Source of the DNA: Paenibacillus elgii NBRC 100335
GTDB lineage: Bacteria > Bacillota > Bacilli > Paenibacillales > NBRC-103111
Length of the DNA: 64,000 nucleotides
Direction: 5' to 3'
Assembly (NCBI RefSeq): GCF_004000865.1
Contig: NZ_BIMB01000018.1
Span: 62,001 to 126,000 of the forward strand
Part shown: one piece after another, positions 27,533-36,121 of the stretch
How positions within the stretch are numbered: the first letter of the stretch is position 1
Layout: each line of letters opens with the position of its first letter
Made by a program: the position numbers and the translations under genes
The notes under the pieces: generated by a model
The model's input: only the letters and a program-made list of their open reading frames with translations
Database searches by the model: none
Told to the model about the DNA's origin: nothing

Positions 27533-28579
27533 TCACACTTGCTTCATCAAAAACAGCGTAAGCTCCTCGCGGTTGTGAAAAAGCTGCTTCGCTTGCTGAA
27601 GCTCCAGCTCCGGAGCCAGATCGCTCACCACTTCGCGAATCGTTTGAAACGCCTTCTTGTGCATCAGCTTCACTGTGATAACAGCCGTTCCACCCGGCTG
27701 CAGCGCGCCTAACAGCCCCCGGACGAGCTTGGCCATTTGCCGGTGGCTCCAACTCATATCGCAAACGAGCAGGTCGAATGCATTTGCTGCAAACGAAACC
27801 TCATCCGCCTTTTTCTGAAAAAACGTAAGCTGCGGATGACGCAGCAGCGTCGCGTCCAGCTTGGCCGGGTCAACCGCAGTTACCCGAAGTCCACGCTCCA
27901 GCAGCAACGACGTCCACCCGCCCGGCGCAGCGCCGATATCGAGCGCTGACCGGTACTGGGACAAATCCAGGCCGAAGGCCTGCTCCGCCTCCAGCAGCTT
28001 GAACTTGGCCCGCGACACTTGTCCTTCCTCCTTGCGGAAGCGGATGGCTCCGCCGGACCAATCGGACAAATTGTCCTGAGGCCGGGACAAACCGAAATAT
28101 AGCTTAGCTTCCGTGAAATACAAGGATAGGATCAAGTCCGCATCGCGCGAGACCGGGTTCGCCTCGAAAACCGTTGCCAGTATCTCTTCAACAGAAGAGC
28201 GAACCGACGGCAGGGATAGGCTCGCTAAAGCTTCCCCTTCTGCTTTTCTGGCTTGTACCGCTACGTTCATCTGCTTTACCGACGCTCCCGCAGCGACCAG
28301 CATCTCATGAATATAGTGAATCGCATGATCGAAAGTACCACTCCACGGTTGCGTCGCATCGACCGGCTGCATATGCCGCAGAAATACGGGTTCCTGCGCC
28401 AGGATGCGGCCAATCGTATCGCTTCTCTCAAATTCGGATGTAAATACGAACACTTCGCCAGGAGCCAGCCATTCAAATTTAACCGACTGCCCTAGCAGAC
28501 GCCGAAGCTCTTCTTGCGCCTGCTGGGCAAATCCCCGGTTGGACGTGCCGATAAATATCGAGTCGTTCATCACAGTCAT
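27533..28579 (-). CDS. FtsJ/RlmM-like SAM-dependent RNA methyltransferase
   Basis: A 348-residue protein. The C-terminal half is an RrmJ/FtsJ-type fold with motif I SALDIGAAPGGWTSLLLERG, the acidic DLLVCDMSW and the Lys in VITVKLMHKK that fit the K-D-K-E tetrad of rRNA 2'-O-methyltransferases. The N-terminal half resembles the THUMP-like part of RlmM. The start codon overlaps the TGA of the ABC ATPase gene (TGATG) with AAGGTG upstream. The likely substrate is 23S rRNA, by family analogy only. Confidence 0.82.
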   Translation of the reverse strand: MTVMNDSIFIGTSNRGFAQQAQEELRRLLGQSVKFEWLAPGEVFVFTSEFERSDTIGRILAQEPVFLRHMQPVDATQPWSGTFDHAIHYIHEMLVAAGASVKQMNVAVQARKAEGEALASLSLPSVRSSVEEILATVFEANPVSRDADLILSLYFTEAKLYFGLSRPQDNLSDWSGGAIRFRKEEGQVSRAKFKLLEAEQAFGLDLSQYRSALDIGAAPGGWTSLLLERGLRVTAVDPAKLDATLLRHPQLTFFQKKADEVSFAANAFDLLVCDMSWSHRQMAKLVRGLLGALQPGGTAVITVKLMHKKAFQTIREVVSDLAPELELQQAKQLFHNREELTLFLMKQV

Positions 28580-29352
28580 CACAGCACCTTAATCCAAGGC
28601 CGGTCTCCGGACCATTCGATCCGAATCGGCACTTGATACGCCTTTGCCAGATTTTCCTCGGTCAACACGTCCCGCTTCGCGCCGGAAGCAATAATATGCC
28701 CCTGCTCGATCAGCACAACGTGCGTGAAAAGCGGAATGATCTCTTCGATGTGATGCGTGACATAAATGACCGTCATTTGCTGGCCGCCGAGCACGTTGAC
28801 ATTTTCCAGCAGCCGCTCGCGCTCGTATAAGTCGAGACCCGAACATGGCTCGTCCATAATGAGAATGGACGGATTTGTCATCAAAGCGCGCGCCAGCATC
28901 ACTTTTTTCCGCTCGCCTTGCGACAGTGTACCAAGCGGCTGATTGGCCAAATGGGCAAGCTTCACCTTTTCCAGCATGCCGATCGCCTTCTCGCGGGCGG
29001 ACTGCGGAATCTCTTCGTAAAAACGCAAGTAACCGAATTCGCCGGTGGCAATCACTTCCCACACCGGGTCCCCGGCATTTAGTTTCTCATACAGCGATTG
29101 GCTGATATAACCGATCTGCTTGCGGACTTCGCGGACGTCGCATTGCCCGTATGTATTGCCGAGCACTTGCACTTTGCCTCGGGTCGGGAACTCGTAGCCG
29201 TTCATCAGCTCCAGAACTGTCGTTTTACCCGAACCGTTCCGGCCGAGCACGACCCAGTGCTCCCCTTGGCGAATATCGATATTGACCCCGGACAAAATAT
29301 GCCGGTCTTCGCGGATAAAATGAATATCTTGCAAGGATAAGACCATCGTCAT
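28579..29352 (-). CDS. stand-alone ABC ATPase (YlmA/ModF-like)
   Basis: A 257-residue ABC ATP-binding protein with Walker A GRNGSGKTT, a Q-loop in IGYISQSLY, signature LSQGERKKVMLAR, Walker B ILIMDEPCSGLD and the switch His in YVTHHIEE. No permease gene is adjacent, so it may not belong to a transporter; the closest remembered relative is B. subtilis YlmA. The ATG at 29352 has only a weak Shine-Dalgarno, and a TTG at 29364 is possible. It sits between the receiver-domain gene and an RNA methyltransferase gene with overlapping ends. Confidence 0.85.
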   Translation of the reverse strand: MTMVLSLQDIHFIREDRHILSGVNIDIRQGEHWVVLGRNGSGKTTVLELMNGYEFPTRGKVQVLGNTYGQCDVREVRKQIGYISQSLYEKLNAGDPVWEVIATGEFGYLRFYEEIPQSAREKAIGMLEKVKLAHLANQPLGTLSQGERKKVMLARALMTNPSILIMDEPCSGLDLYERERLLENVNVLGGQQMTVIYVTHHIEEIIPLFTHVVLIEQGHIIASGAKRDVLTEENLAKAYQVPIRIEWSGDRPWIKVL

Positions 29353-29365
29353 GTTGAACCACAAC

Positions 29366-29707
29366 CTATTCTTTTACAGTTTCAGAAATTTCCATAAGCA
29401 TCCCGGAAGGCATCGGACCGTTCGTCAGCCGGACGTGCTCTGGCTTGCTTGCATACAGCAGTTGAAACATCTGCTGACGGCCTGCATCGCTCGACGTATG
29501 CAAATAAATGCGCTGTGGAAATAAACCGGCGCTTACCATCGCCCGAACCAATTCCAGTCCGTTGGGCTGTCCCCAGCCCAAGTCGTAGTCGAGCGAAAGC
29601 ACGTCCACTTCGCACTCCTGCAGCAGCAGTAAGCATTCGTCCACGGTACGGGCAGGTACGAATCCTTTAGGACAAGCGCGATAATCGTCCAAATAAACGT
29701 GAATCAC
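29366..29707 (-). CDS. stand-alone cyclic-phosphate processing receiver domain (cREC)
   Basis: A 113-residue single-domain protein of receiver fold. It starts MIHVYLDDYRACPKGF and carries LSLDYDLGWG at the place of the phosphoacceptor, the pattern I associate with the cREC family, which is proposed to work on cyclic phosphates or in RNA repair rather than in two-component signalling. It has no output domain. The GTG start overlaps the nfo stop by four bases, so it is co-translated with the endonuclease gene. The function is unproven. Confidence 0.75.
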   Translation of the reverse strand: MIHVYLDDYRACPKGFVPARTVDECLLLLQECEVDVLSLDYDLGWGQPNGLELVRAMVSAGLFPQRIYLHTSSDAGRQQMFQLLYASKPEHVRLTNGPMPSGMLMEISETVKE

Positions 29708-30552
29708 CCTTCGCTCAGCTCCTTGACGTATCGAATTTCCGAAGCGTGCGTGCTCCCCTGCAGGACAGGCGTTTCCAGCACCGCCGGAAGGTCGGACATC
29801 GACTTAAGCGCAGTCGATTGCAGCAGCGAAGCGAACCTGGCTTCCCCGATTTCGCCCCGGCCGATCATAGCATGCCGATCTTTATGCGCGCCTCGCGGGT
29901 ACACGGAATCGTTCAGATGAATCGCCCGGAGGTGCTGCAAATAACCGGTCGCTGCCGCATGCCGTTCCAGCTCCGGCCAACCGTCCTTGGAAGAGGGCCA
30001 CAAGCCCGAGGCAAAAGCATGGCACGTATCGAGGCAAAAGCCGACAAGCCCCGGAAAAGCGCAAAGATTCCGCACTTGCACGAGCTCCTCAAGCGTCGTC
30101 CCCATCGAGGTCCCTTCGCCCGCCTGGTTCTCGATCAGCAGCAGCGAACGGCCCGTATAGCCGGCAAGCGCTTCATTCATACATTGTATAATATTTTTAT
30201 AGCCTTGTAACGGGTCATCCCCTTTATATTTGCCAAAATGGACCACGACGCCGACCGAGCCGCACGCGTCAGCAATCTCAAGATCGTTGCGAAGCGAGGC
30301 GATCGTTGCCTGCCGAAGCTCGCCCGGGCCTACGGCAAGATTCGTCGGATAAGGAGTGTGAGCGATGCTGAGCAGGCCGTGCTCGCGGCAAAACCGGGCG
30401 CACTGCTCGGCGTCCTGGCGGTTAAACGACTTTATGGTCAAGCTTCGCGGATTTTTGGGGAAATATTGGAACGACTGAGCTCCTAGCTTTACCGCCGTCT
30501 TTGCCGCTTCCGCATAACCGCCTCGAATACTGATATGACAGCCGAAACGCAT
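29704..30552 (-). CDS. nfo: endonuclease IV (AP endonuclease)
   Basis: A 282-residue zinc-dependent apurinic/apyrimidinic endonuclease for base excision repair. The TIM-barrel ligands are visible in GCHISIRGG, VVVHFGKYKG, LLIENQAG (Glu), FCLDTCHAFASG, IHLNDS and RGAHKDRHAMIGRGEIG. The ATG at 30552 has GAGGTGAGGGGG upstream; the frame is open further 5' but those residues do not fit the family. It lies 13 bases after the Fpg/Nei-type glycosylase gene, which makes the abasic sites this enzyme cleaves. Confidence 0.94.
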   Translation of the reverse strand: MRFGCHISIRGGYAEAAKTAVKLGAQSFQYFPKNPRSLTIKSFNRQDAEQCARFCREHGLLSIAHTPYPTNLAVGPGELRQATIASLRNDLEIADACGSVGVVVHFGKYKGDDPLQGYKNIIQCMNEALAGYTGRSLLLIENQAGEGTSMGTTLEELVQVRNLCAFPGLVGFCLDTCHAFASGLWPSSKDGWPELERHAAATGYLQHLRAIHLNDSVYPRGAHKDRHAMIGRGEIGEARFASLLQSTALKSMSDLPAVLETPVLQGSTHASEIRYVKELSEG

Positions 30553-30565
30553 GGTCAACGCCCCC

Positions 30566-31375
30566 TCACCTCTGACAGACAAGACAGCAAAACGATTTCT
30601 TGGACGAGACGTCGTGTCTGGCAATCGGGCTGCCGCAGCGCACACACGGCTCTCCTTCGCGGTCGTAAACCCGGCAGCGGCTGTCAAAGCCGCCCGTAAG
30701 CGAGTCACCGACGAACAGCGGCATTTCCATGTACCCGCCGCCCTGCGTCGCTTCCGTCAGCACTTCGCGCATAGAGCAGTATAACCGGTGAAGCTCTTCA
30801 TCAGAGAGCGCGTTGGGACGCCGGGACGGCAAGAGACCTGCATGATAGCAGATCTCATCGCTATAGCAGTTGCCGATGCCCGCAAAGACGCTTTGATCGA
30901 CGAGGTTGCTTTTTAGCGTGCCCGCTTTTACGCGCAGACGCTCGGCGAACCGGTCGGGCGTCAGCCCAGGATCAAAAGGCTCGGGACCGAGCTTATTCAT
31001 CAGCTCCTCGACTTCCGACGGATCGTGGAGATGCAAATAACCGAGCCGCAGCCCGATAAAAAACAAATGACGATCTCCGAAGCCGAGCCGCACTTGGACG
31101 GACCGGTCGGGCTTTTCCTCTGCCTTGCCGTAAAACATCATGCCTCCGAGCATTAAATGAAGCACCAGAACGTTGCCTGTCGTTAAACGAAACAGCAGCT
31201 GCTTCGCTCTCCTGTCAATGCGGGAAACGGCCTGACCGATCAGCTCCTGCGCCCATCGCTCGGGCGTCACGTTAATCGATTTTTCTCTTGTTACTTCGGT
31301 ATCCGTCACAGTTCGGCCTATGATTCGCTCGCTTAACAGCTTGCGGTAATTTTCCATTTCGGGCAGTTCAGGCAT
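30566..31375 (-). CDS. mutM: Fpg/Nei-family DNA glycosylase
   Basis: A 269-residue bifunctional glycosylase/AP lyase. Start at 31375 gives PELPE at the mature N-terminus, where Pro is the nucleophile and Glu is catalytic; an ATG two codons earlier would destroy this. RRAKQLLFR provides the DNA-binding Lys, and GIGNCYSDEICYHAGL is the helix-two-turns-helix. The C-terminal zinc finger is CVRC ... CLVC. Two features are unusual: the N-terminus continues MENYRKLL rather than VETVRR, and the zinc-finger loop has SSKKSF where Fpg has GGRGTHF. The exact lesion range is therefore uncertain. Confidence 0.85.
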   Translation of the reverse strand: MPELPEMENYRKLLSERIIGRTVTDTEVTREKSINVTPERWAQELIGQAVSRIDRRAKQLLFRLTTGNVLVLHLMLGGMMFYGKAEEKPDRSVQVRLGFGDRHLFFIGLRLGYLHLHDPSEVEELMNKLGPEPFDPGLTPDRFAERLRVKAGTLKSNLVDQSVFAGIGNCYSDEICYHAGLLPSRRPNALSDEELHRLYCSMREVLTEATQGGGYMEMPLFVGDSLTGGFDSRCRVYDREGEPCVRCGSPIARHDVSSKKSFCCLVCQR

Positions 31376-31437
31376 CGTCATTGTTCCTTTCGGATCATGA
31401 TCTTACCATGTATTTCCACCCCAAAGCAAAATTATAC

Positions 31438-33075
31438 TTACAGTGGCATAGAAAGCTGTTCCGCCGCAGACAGGCCGGATTTTCTTTTTCTTGTTGATTG
31501 AGGAACGCGGGATACGGCAGACGATGCCCCCTGAACCGGAGCTGATGCCGAGGCTTGGCCGGATGACCTAACGGATAGCTTTGCGCTTGACTTCGGCGGC
31601 AGGAGGGAATCGAACGGTTCGGGCTCTATAGCCTCAGTAACACGTATCGCACGAGTGGAGGAGGCCGTTTTCCGCCGCAGCCGTTCGATTCGCTTGCGCA
31701 GGCTAACGGCATCGGCATCCTCCTCCCGCTCCTCTTTTTCCCTCGTACGCTTGCCACTCTGTGCGATCGGCTTGCGTTCCCTGCTCCGCTTCAAGGCATC
31801 TCGCCGCCAAAGATGGTCAAGCGCTTCCTGAGCATAGGCAAGAGCGCGCTCCCACTGTTTTTCCTTATGCTCATAGTACATGGACAGCTCGATATATGGT
31901 TCCAGCGAAGACGTTGCACGATCGCCCTTCAGGGCGATATACCGGCTCCAAAGCGAACAGGCTTGCGTATAGCGTCCCCGTCGCTTGTAAAATTGCGCAA
32001 GCGGCAGCAGGCACGGTTCTTCGGAAGCAAGCTCGTCCGCAGCGAGAAGCTCTTCGCTCAGCGCGTTCATCACGGTGTCAGCCATGTCGCTTCGACCGAT
32101 TTTATCGAGCCACAGGCCGAGCCGAAAGCATTCCTCTAAACCGAACAACCTTGCACAAGACCAATCATGGGAACCGTTCAACAAGCAGGCAAAATGAACG
32201 GCGAGGCCCGCCAGCGACAGCACGTCCAGCTCATTATGCACGAACACGCCTTCCAAAACGGAAGGATCGAGCTGGGCCAAATATTGAAAATAAAGCGTCG
32301 GTGCGAGCGAGCCCGGCACGTCTTCTTCGCGGCGGACGCCAAGCCGCTCTTCCTCAACCTTGCCTAGTCGGCAGGAGGGCAGCGTATGCTTCCACAAGCT
32401 GCGGGACGGATGCAAAAAATCGATGTGTCCCGCAGGCTCAACGGCCAGCTCCATCCGGTTCATGATATAGCGGTTTTTGACAATCGGCCAATCGAACGAT
32501 TTGCCGTTATAAGAGATTAACACCGGATGCGCAGCAAGCTTTTGCTCCAAATAGGCCAGCATCGCCGACTCTTCGCCGGGGTGCCGGATCAGCATCTGCT
32601 CGATATGATATTGATTGCCTTGGTAAAATCCGACTCCAACCATAAACGGCACGTTGCCTGCCCCATGCCCCAGCCCTGTCGTCTCGGTATCCAGAAAGAG
32701 CAGCCGTTCGTGGAATGGAGCGGCCGCACGGTTTGACGTAGCACTGCCTACCGTTGGCTCCAGCAGCGCGAACAACTCCTCTGCGCAGGACGATAAACGG
32801 CTAAGCTCATACTGCCCGTGACGAAACCCCGTTTCATACGTGCGGCGGCGGATGACAAAATCGCCCCATTCCGTATGCTCCATGGCCGCACCTACAACCG
32901 ACCATTCGTCAACCTCCGCCGCGGACTCTGGCTTACTCTCGCCGTGAGCCGCCTGGCCCTCTTCGGCCGACCCAAGCGGTTCCTCTCCCACGTGAATTTT
33001 GGCTTCTTCCTCGCGTTCCTGCGTACCCGCTATCGATTTTTTGTGCCGCAGCAGCCTTTCCTTAAGCGAGCTCAT
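31438..33075 (-). CDS. mrfB: MrfB (YprB) DEDD-type exonuclease, long form
   Basis: A 545-residue protein. Residues about 130-290 form an RNase H-like exonuclease with LLFLDTETTGLG (Asp, Glu), SYNGKSFDWPIVKNRY and the late Asp in ELDVLSLAGLAVHF. TPR-like repeats follow, then an arginine- and serine-rich low-complexity tail of about 120 residues which I do not remember in B. subtilis YprB (around 413 residues). MrfA and MrfB act in a repair pathway for mitomycin C adducts. The ATG overlaps the mrfA stop by four bases. Confidence 0.88.
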   Translation of the reverse strand: MSSLKERLLRHKKSIAGTQEREEEAKIHVGEEPLGSAEEGQAAHGESKPESAAEVDEWSVVGAAMEHTEWGDFVIRRRTYETGFRHGQYELSRLSSCAEELFALLEPTVGSATSNRAAAPFHERLLFLDTETTGLGHGAGNVPFMVGVGFYQGNQYHIEQMLIRHPGEESAMLAYLEQKLAAHPVLISYNGKSFDWPIVKNRYIMNRMELAVEPAGHIDFLHPSRSLWKHTLPSCRLGKVEEERLGVRREEDVPGSLAPTLYFQYLAQLDPSVLEGVFVHNELDVLSLAGLAVHFACLLNGSHDWSCARLFGLEECFRLGLWLDKIGRSDMADTVMNALSEELLAADELASEEPCLLPLAQFYKRRGRYTQACSLWSRYIALKGDRATSSLEPYIELSMYYEHKEKQWERALAYAQEALDHLWRRDALKRSRERKPIAQSGKRTREKEEREEDADAVSLRKRIERLRRKTASSTRAIRVTEAIEPEPFDSLLPPKSSAKLSVRSSGQASASAPVQGASSAVSRVPQSTRKRKSGLSAAEQLSMPL

Positions 33076-35357
33076 CGCGAAACCTCCAGCTGCTTCAGCA
33101 ACCCAAGCGACAGCTGCTTCCCGGTTAGCCCGACTTCTTCAATCGGCCCGATACAGGCCGGACAGCCGCTCAAGCAGCCGCACGACGAAATCAAGCGCTG
33201 CGCTTCGGCCAGCAGCTCCCCGTGCACTTCGTACAGCCGCTCGCTAAGCCCTACGCCGCCCGGGTAACGATCATAGAAAAAGATCGTTGGCTGCTTGTTA
33301 TGCACCGCCTTCACTTGCGGGACGACGCGGATGTCATGCGGGTCGCACATCAAATAAAGCGGCGCAATGTGCACGAGCACGTTCGCCAGCCCCAGCAGCG
33401 CAAACTGCATATCGTTCACCGTCATGCCTGCGGCAATCTCGTCGTCGAACGTGAACCAGTAAGAGCTCGTATGCAGCTCCTCCTCCGGCAGATGAATCGG
33501 CCCCGATCCGATATTCTCGTGGGTCCGCAACTTGATTTTTTTGAAAATCGTCGCCTTCGCGTTCACGGTCACTTCGCCGAACTGCCGCTTGAGCCCCCGG
33601 TCAATCGCCTCCCGATGCACATGCAGCACTTTTAACTGGACGGCCAGACTGGCGTCCGTGAAATAATCGACGTCGACCTCGCGTATGTAAGCCTTCTTCT
33701 CCTCGTAATCGAGCTTCTCCACCTGATACTGTACACCCTCGTGGATATAGATCGCTTCCTCGTGAATCATCGTCGGGGCGCTGAACCGGTCCACCTCGCC
33801 GATGACCCGGGCGCCGTTCGTCATATCGATGATGATGAAATTTTCCTGTGCGGCCGATCGCAAGCTGATGTCATGCGCCGGAAACGACTGCTCCATCCAA
33901 TGCCACCTGTTTTTTACCCTGTGCAAAATACGTTCGTCTGTCAAAAACTCCAAAATATCATGCAGCGACTCGCCGCCAAATTGTTCGTTCTCTTCAAACG
34001 GCAGCTCGTAGGCGGCGCATTTGACATGATCAACCAGGATGATGAGGTTATCCGGCTCGATCAGTGCCCGCTCCGGCGGACGCTCGAAAAAAAATCTGGG
34101 GTTCTGGATCATATATTGATCCAGCGGATTGCTGCTCGCCACGAGGAACGTGACGGAGCTTTCCTGCCGTCTCCCGGCGCGGCCCGACTGCTGCCACGTG
34201 CTTGCGATGGTGCCGGGATAGCCGTTCAGCACGCACGCCTGCAGCTGTCCGATATCGATCCCGAGCTCCAGCGCGTTTGTGCTGACGACGCCGCGGATCT
34301 CTCCACTGCGCAGCCCCCGCTCGATTTCGCGCCGCAGCTTGGGCAGATACCCGCCGCGGTAACCGCGGATCGATTTCGTGCCCAACTCGTGGGTGACCAG
34401 CTCCTGCAAATACGTAAGCAAAATTTCGACCCGCACGCGGCTCCGCGCGAATACGATCGTTTGAATGCCCTGGCGCAGCAGCATCGCGGCGATTTTCCTC
34501 GTCTCCAGCACACTGCTCTTGCGGATACCAAGCTGCTGGTTGACGACGGGTGGATTGTAGAAGACAAAGTGCTTCTCGCCCGCGGGCGCGCCGTTGTCGT
34601 TGACAAGGGATACGCTTTCCCCGATCAGCCGCTCCGCGTGCTCCTTCGGATTGTCGATCGTCGCCGAAGCGCAAATAAACTGCGGATTCGAGCCGTAAAA
34701 GCGGCAAATCCGCTTAAGACGCCGGATCACGTTCGCCACATGGCTGCCGAACACGCCGCGATAAGAGTGAACCTCGTCAATGACAATAAATTTTATATTT
34801 TCAAACAGCTTCACCCACTTCGTGTGATGCGGCAAAATCGCGGAGTGCAGCATATCCGGGTTCGTCACGACGATGTGCCCGGCATTGCGAATGGCTTGGC
34901 GTACGGTCGGTGGTGTATCCCCGTCGTACGTATGAGTCTTGATATCGGCGCCCATAATATTCGCCAGCTCTTGAAGCTCGGCCACCTGGTCTTGCGCCAG
35001 CGCTTTGGTCGGAAACAAATAGAGCGCACGCGCGCTCTCGTCTTTCAATATGCCCTCCAGCACCGGCAGGTTGTAGCACAGCGTCTTGCCCGAGGCGGTC
35101 GGGGTCACGGTCACGACGTGCCGCCCCGCGCTTACTTCATGAAACGATTGGGCTTGATGCGTATATAATTGTCCGATGCCCCGGGTGAGCAATGCTTCCC
35201 GCAGCCCGGCGTGCAAGCCTTCCGGGAATGACTCGTACCGCCCTTCCCGCGGCGGAATCGTATGCCAGTAAGTCACCTGGGACATTAGCTCAGACGACGA
35301 ACGGATCAAACCGATCATTTCTTCGATGGAAGAAACCTTGCCAGTCAAACGGTTCAT
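33072..35357 (-). CDS. mrfA: MrfA (YprA) superfamily 2 helicase
   Basis: A 761-residue DNA helicase. Motif I is TPTASGKTLCYN near residue 75, motif II is VIDEVHSYRG, motif VI is QQSGRAGRRQE. The C-terminal DUF1998-type region ends with four Cys in SCGCLSGCPACIGP, thought to bind zinc. In B. subtilis MrfA works with MrfB in repair of mitomycin-induced damage independent of UvrABC. The ATG at 35357 follows AAAAGGAG by nine bases. A strong SigA promoter with a LexA-like box lies just upstream. Confidence 0.93.
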   Translation of the reverse strand: MNRLTGKVSSIEEMIGLIRSSSELMSQVTYWHTIPPREGRYESFPEGLHAGLREALLTRGIGQLYTHQAQSFHEVSAGRHVVTVTPTASGKTLCYNLPVLEGILKDESARALYLFPTKALAQDQVAELQELANIMGADIKTHTYDGDTPPTVRQAIRNAGHIVVTNPDMLHSAILPHHTKWVKLFENIKFIVIDEVHSYRGVFGSHVANVIRRLKRICRFYGSNPQFICASATIDNPKEHAERLIGESVSLVNDNGAPAGEKHFVFYNPPVVNQQLGIRKSSVLETRKIAAMLLRQGIQTIVFARSRVRVEILLTYLQELVTHELGTKSIRGYRGGYLPKLRREIERGLRSGEIRGVVSTNALELGIDIGQLQACVLNGYPGTIASTWQQSGRAGRRQESSVTFLVASSNPLDQYMIQNPRFFFERPPERALIEPDNLIILVDHVKCAAYELPFEENEQFGGESLHDILEFLTDERILHRVKNRWHWMEQSFPAHDISLRSAAQENFIIIDMTNGARVIGEVDRFSAPTMIHEEAIYIHEGVQYQVEKLDYEEKKAYIREVDVDYFTDASLAVQLKVLHVHREAIDRGLKRQFGEVTVNAKATIFKKIKLRTHENIGSGPIHLPEEELHTSSYWFTFDDEIAAGMTVNDMQFALLGLANVLVHIAPLYLMCDPHDIRVVPQVKAVHNKQPTIFFYDRYPGGVGLSERLYEVHGELLAEAQRLISSCGCLSGCPACIGPIEEVGLTGKQLSLGLLKQLEVSR

Positions 35358-35391
35358 AAATGCAGCTCCTTTTGACGGTAACGTTCCTTTC

Positions 35392-35420
35392 ATTATATCG
35401 AATGCATGTTCGCGTGACAA
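35392..35420 (-). promoter_or_regulatory. SigA promoter of mrfAB
   Basis: The minus strand reads TTGTCA, exactly 17 bases, then TATAAT, about 35 bases before the mrfA start. The spacer contains a LexA-like palindrome, described separately. Confidence 0.7.
35399..35412. promoter_or_regulatory. LexA-like operator in the mrfAB promoter
   Basis: The 14-base element CGAACATGCATTCG matches the Gram-positive SOS box CGAAC-N4-GTTCG at all fixed positions but one. It sits between the -35 and -10 hexamers, the same placement as the box in the yneA promoter of this window. Confidence 0.6.
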
Positions 35421-35729
35421 TCTCTTTTCTTAGCGGAGCTGGTCGAATGGGATCGGAATGACACGTCTAATCGGTGTTGAAACTTGAAGAAAGCATGTCG
35501 CATCCTGCGCTTTCCCGGGAAAGTTTTTCGTTGCAGAGTCGTCTGTAAAAGAGGGCAGCTTGATTTTGAGGGAAAAGTGATACTTTCAATGAAGGTCGGC
35601 TTGATGCGATGCAAATCTTATTGGAGAATAATCCGTGGTGAAACCGGCAAGCGGCAGTCGAGCAGAATTGCCTTGGCCTGCCGCCCTTCGTACCGGCTGG
35701 TCCCGATAACTCTATACGCATGGATCAAC
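35421..35729. other. intergenic region without a supported gene
   Basis: About 310 bases between the mrfA promoter and a small orphan gene. It holds a perfect 14-base palindrome (CTTTCCCGGGAAAG, near 35509) followed by T residues and a diffuse inverted repeat near 35640-35705. Open frames on both strands here lack ribosome binding sites and recognisable content. Confidence 0.5.
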
Positions 35730-35945
35730 TTAGAGCACATCGGAAGAATCGTCGTAGTCGAATCTTATGCCGTCATGCATAGACACCTTATGAATCGAAG
35801 CTGAGTTCATGGCCGCATTTGCGCTCATTTGGAGCTTGCCCAGCACTTCCTGAAACGGCTGCGCCTTGGCGCCGCTTGATTGCGACCGAATGGCAAGCTG
35901 CAGCGCCTGCTCGATCACGGCGATATCGTGGCTTGTAAAATCCAT
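35730..35945 (-). CDS. small hypothetical protein
   Basis: A 71-residue protein that I do not recognise. The first 50 residues are helical with many Ala and Gln, and the C-terminus is acidic (FDYDDSSDVL). There is no membrane segment. The main argument that it is real is a good GGGGAGG site eight bases before the ATG. It is a single gene between the mrfAB promoter region and the YfhP-like gene. Confidence 0.6.
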   Translation of the reverse strand: MDFTSHDIAVIEQALQLAIRSQSSGAKAQPFQEVLGKLQMSANAAMNSASIHKVSMHDGIRFDYDDSSDVL

Positions 35946-36121
35946 TCCGTCAACCTCCCCATGCTTGGTTGTTTACTGAACTATTCTATCCCGATCGTTT
36001 TTTATTCATACCTCGGAACAAAACCGTTTTTCCAATTGTTTCTCGGGCATACAACACTTCGCAGCTTTGATGACCTGCGGTCCGACCTTTTTCATCAAAT
36101 TTCTGCAATCCCCCGAGCGGT

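Noticed and set aside
33741-35168. Long plus-strand open frame (about 475 codons) opposite mrfA
   Set aside because: It is the complement of a convincing helicase gene, has no ribosome binding site and no recognisable protein motif.
35460-35550. Possible Spo0E-like phosphatase fragment on the plus strand
   Set aside because: A SHPALSRESF stretch resembles the family loosely but the SQELD motif is missing and there is no start signal.
35484-35804. 106-codon plus-strand frame upstream of mrfA
   Set aside because: No ribosome binding site, no similarity that I recognise, and overlap with a better supported small gene on the other strand.
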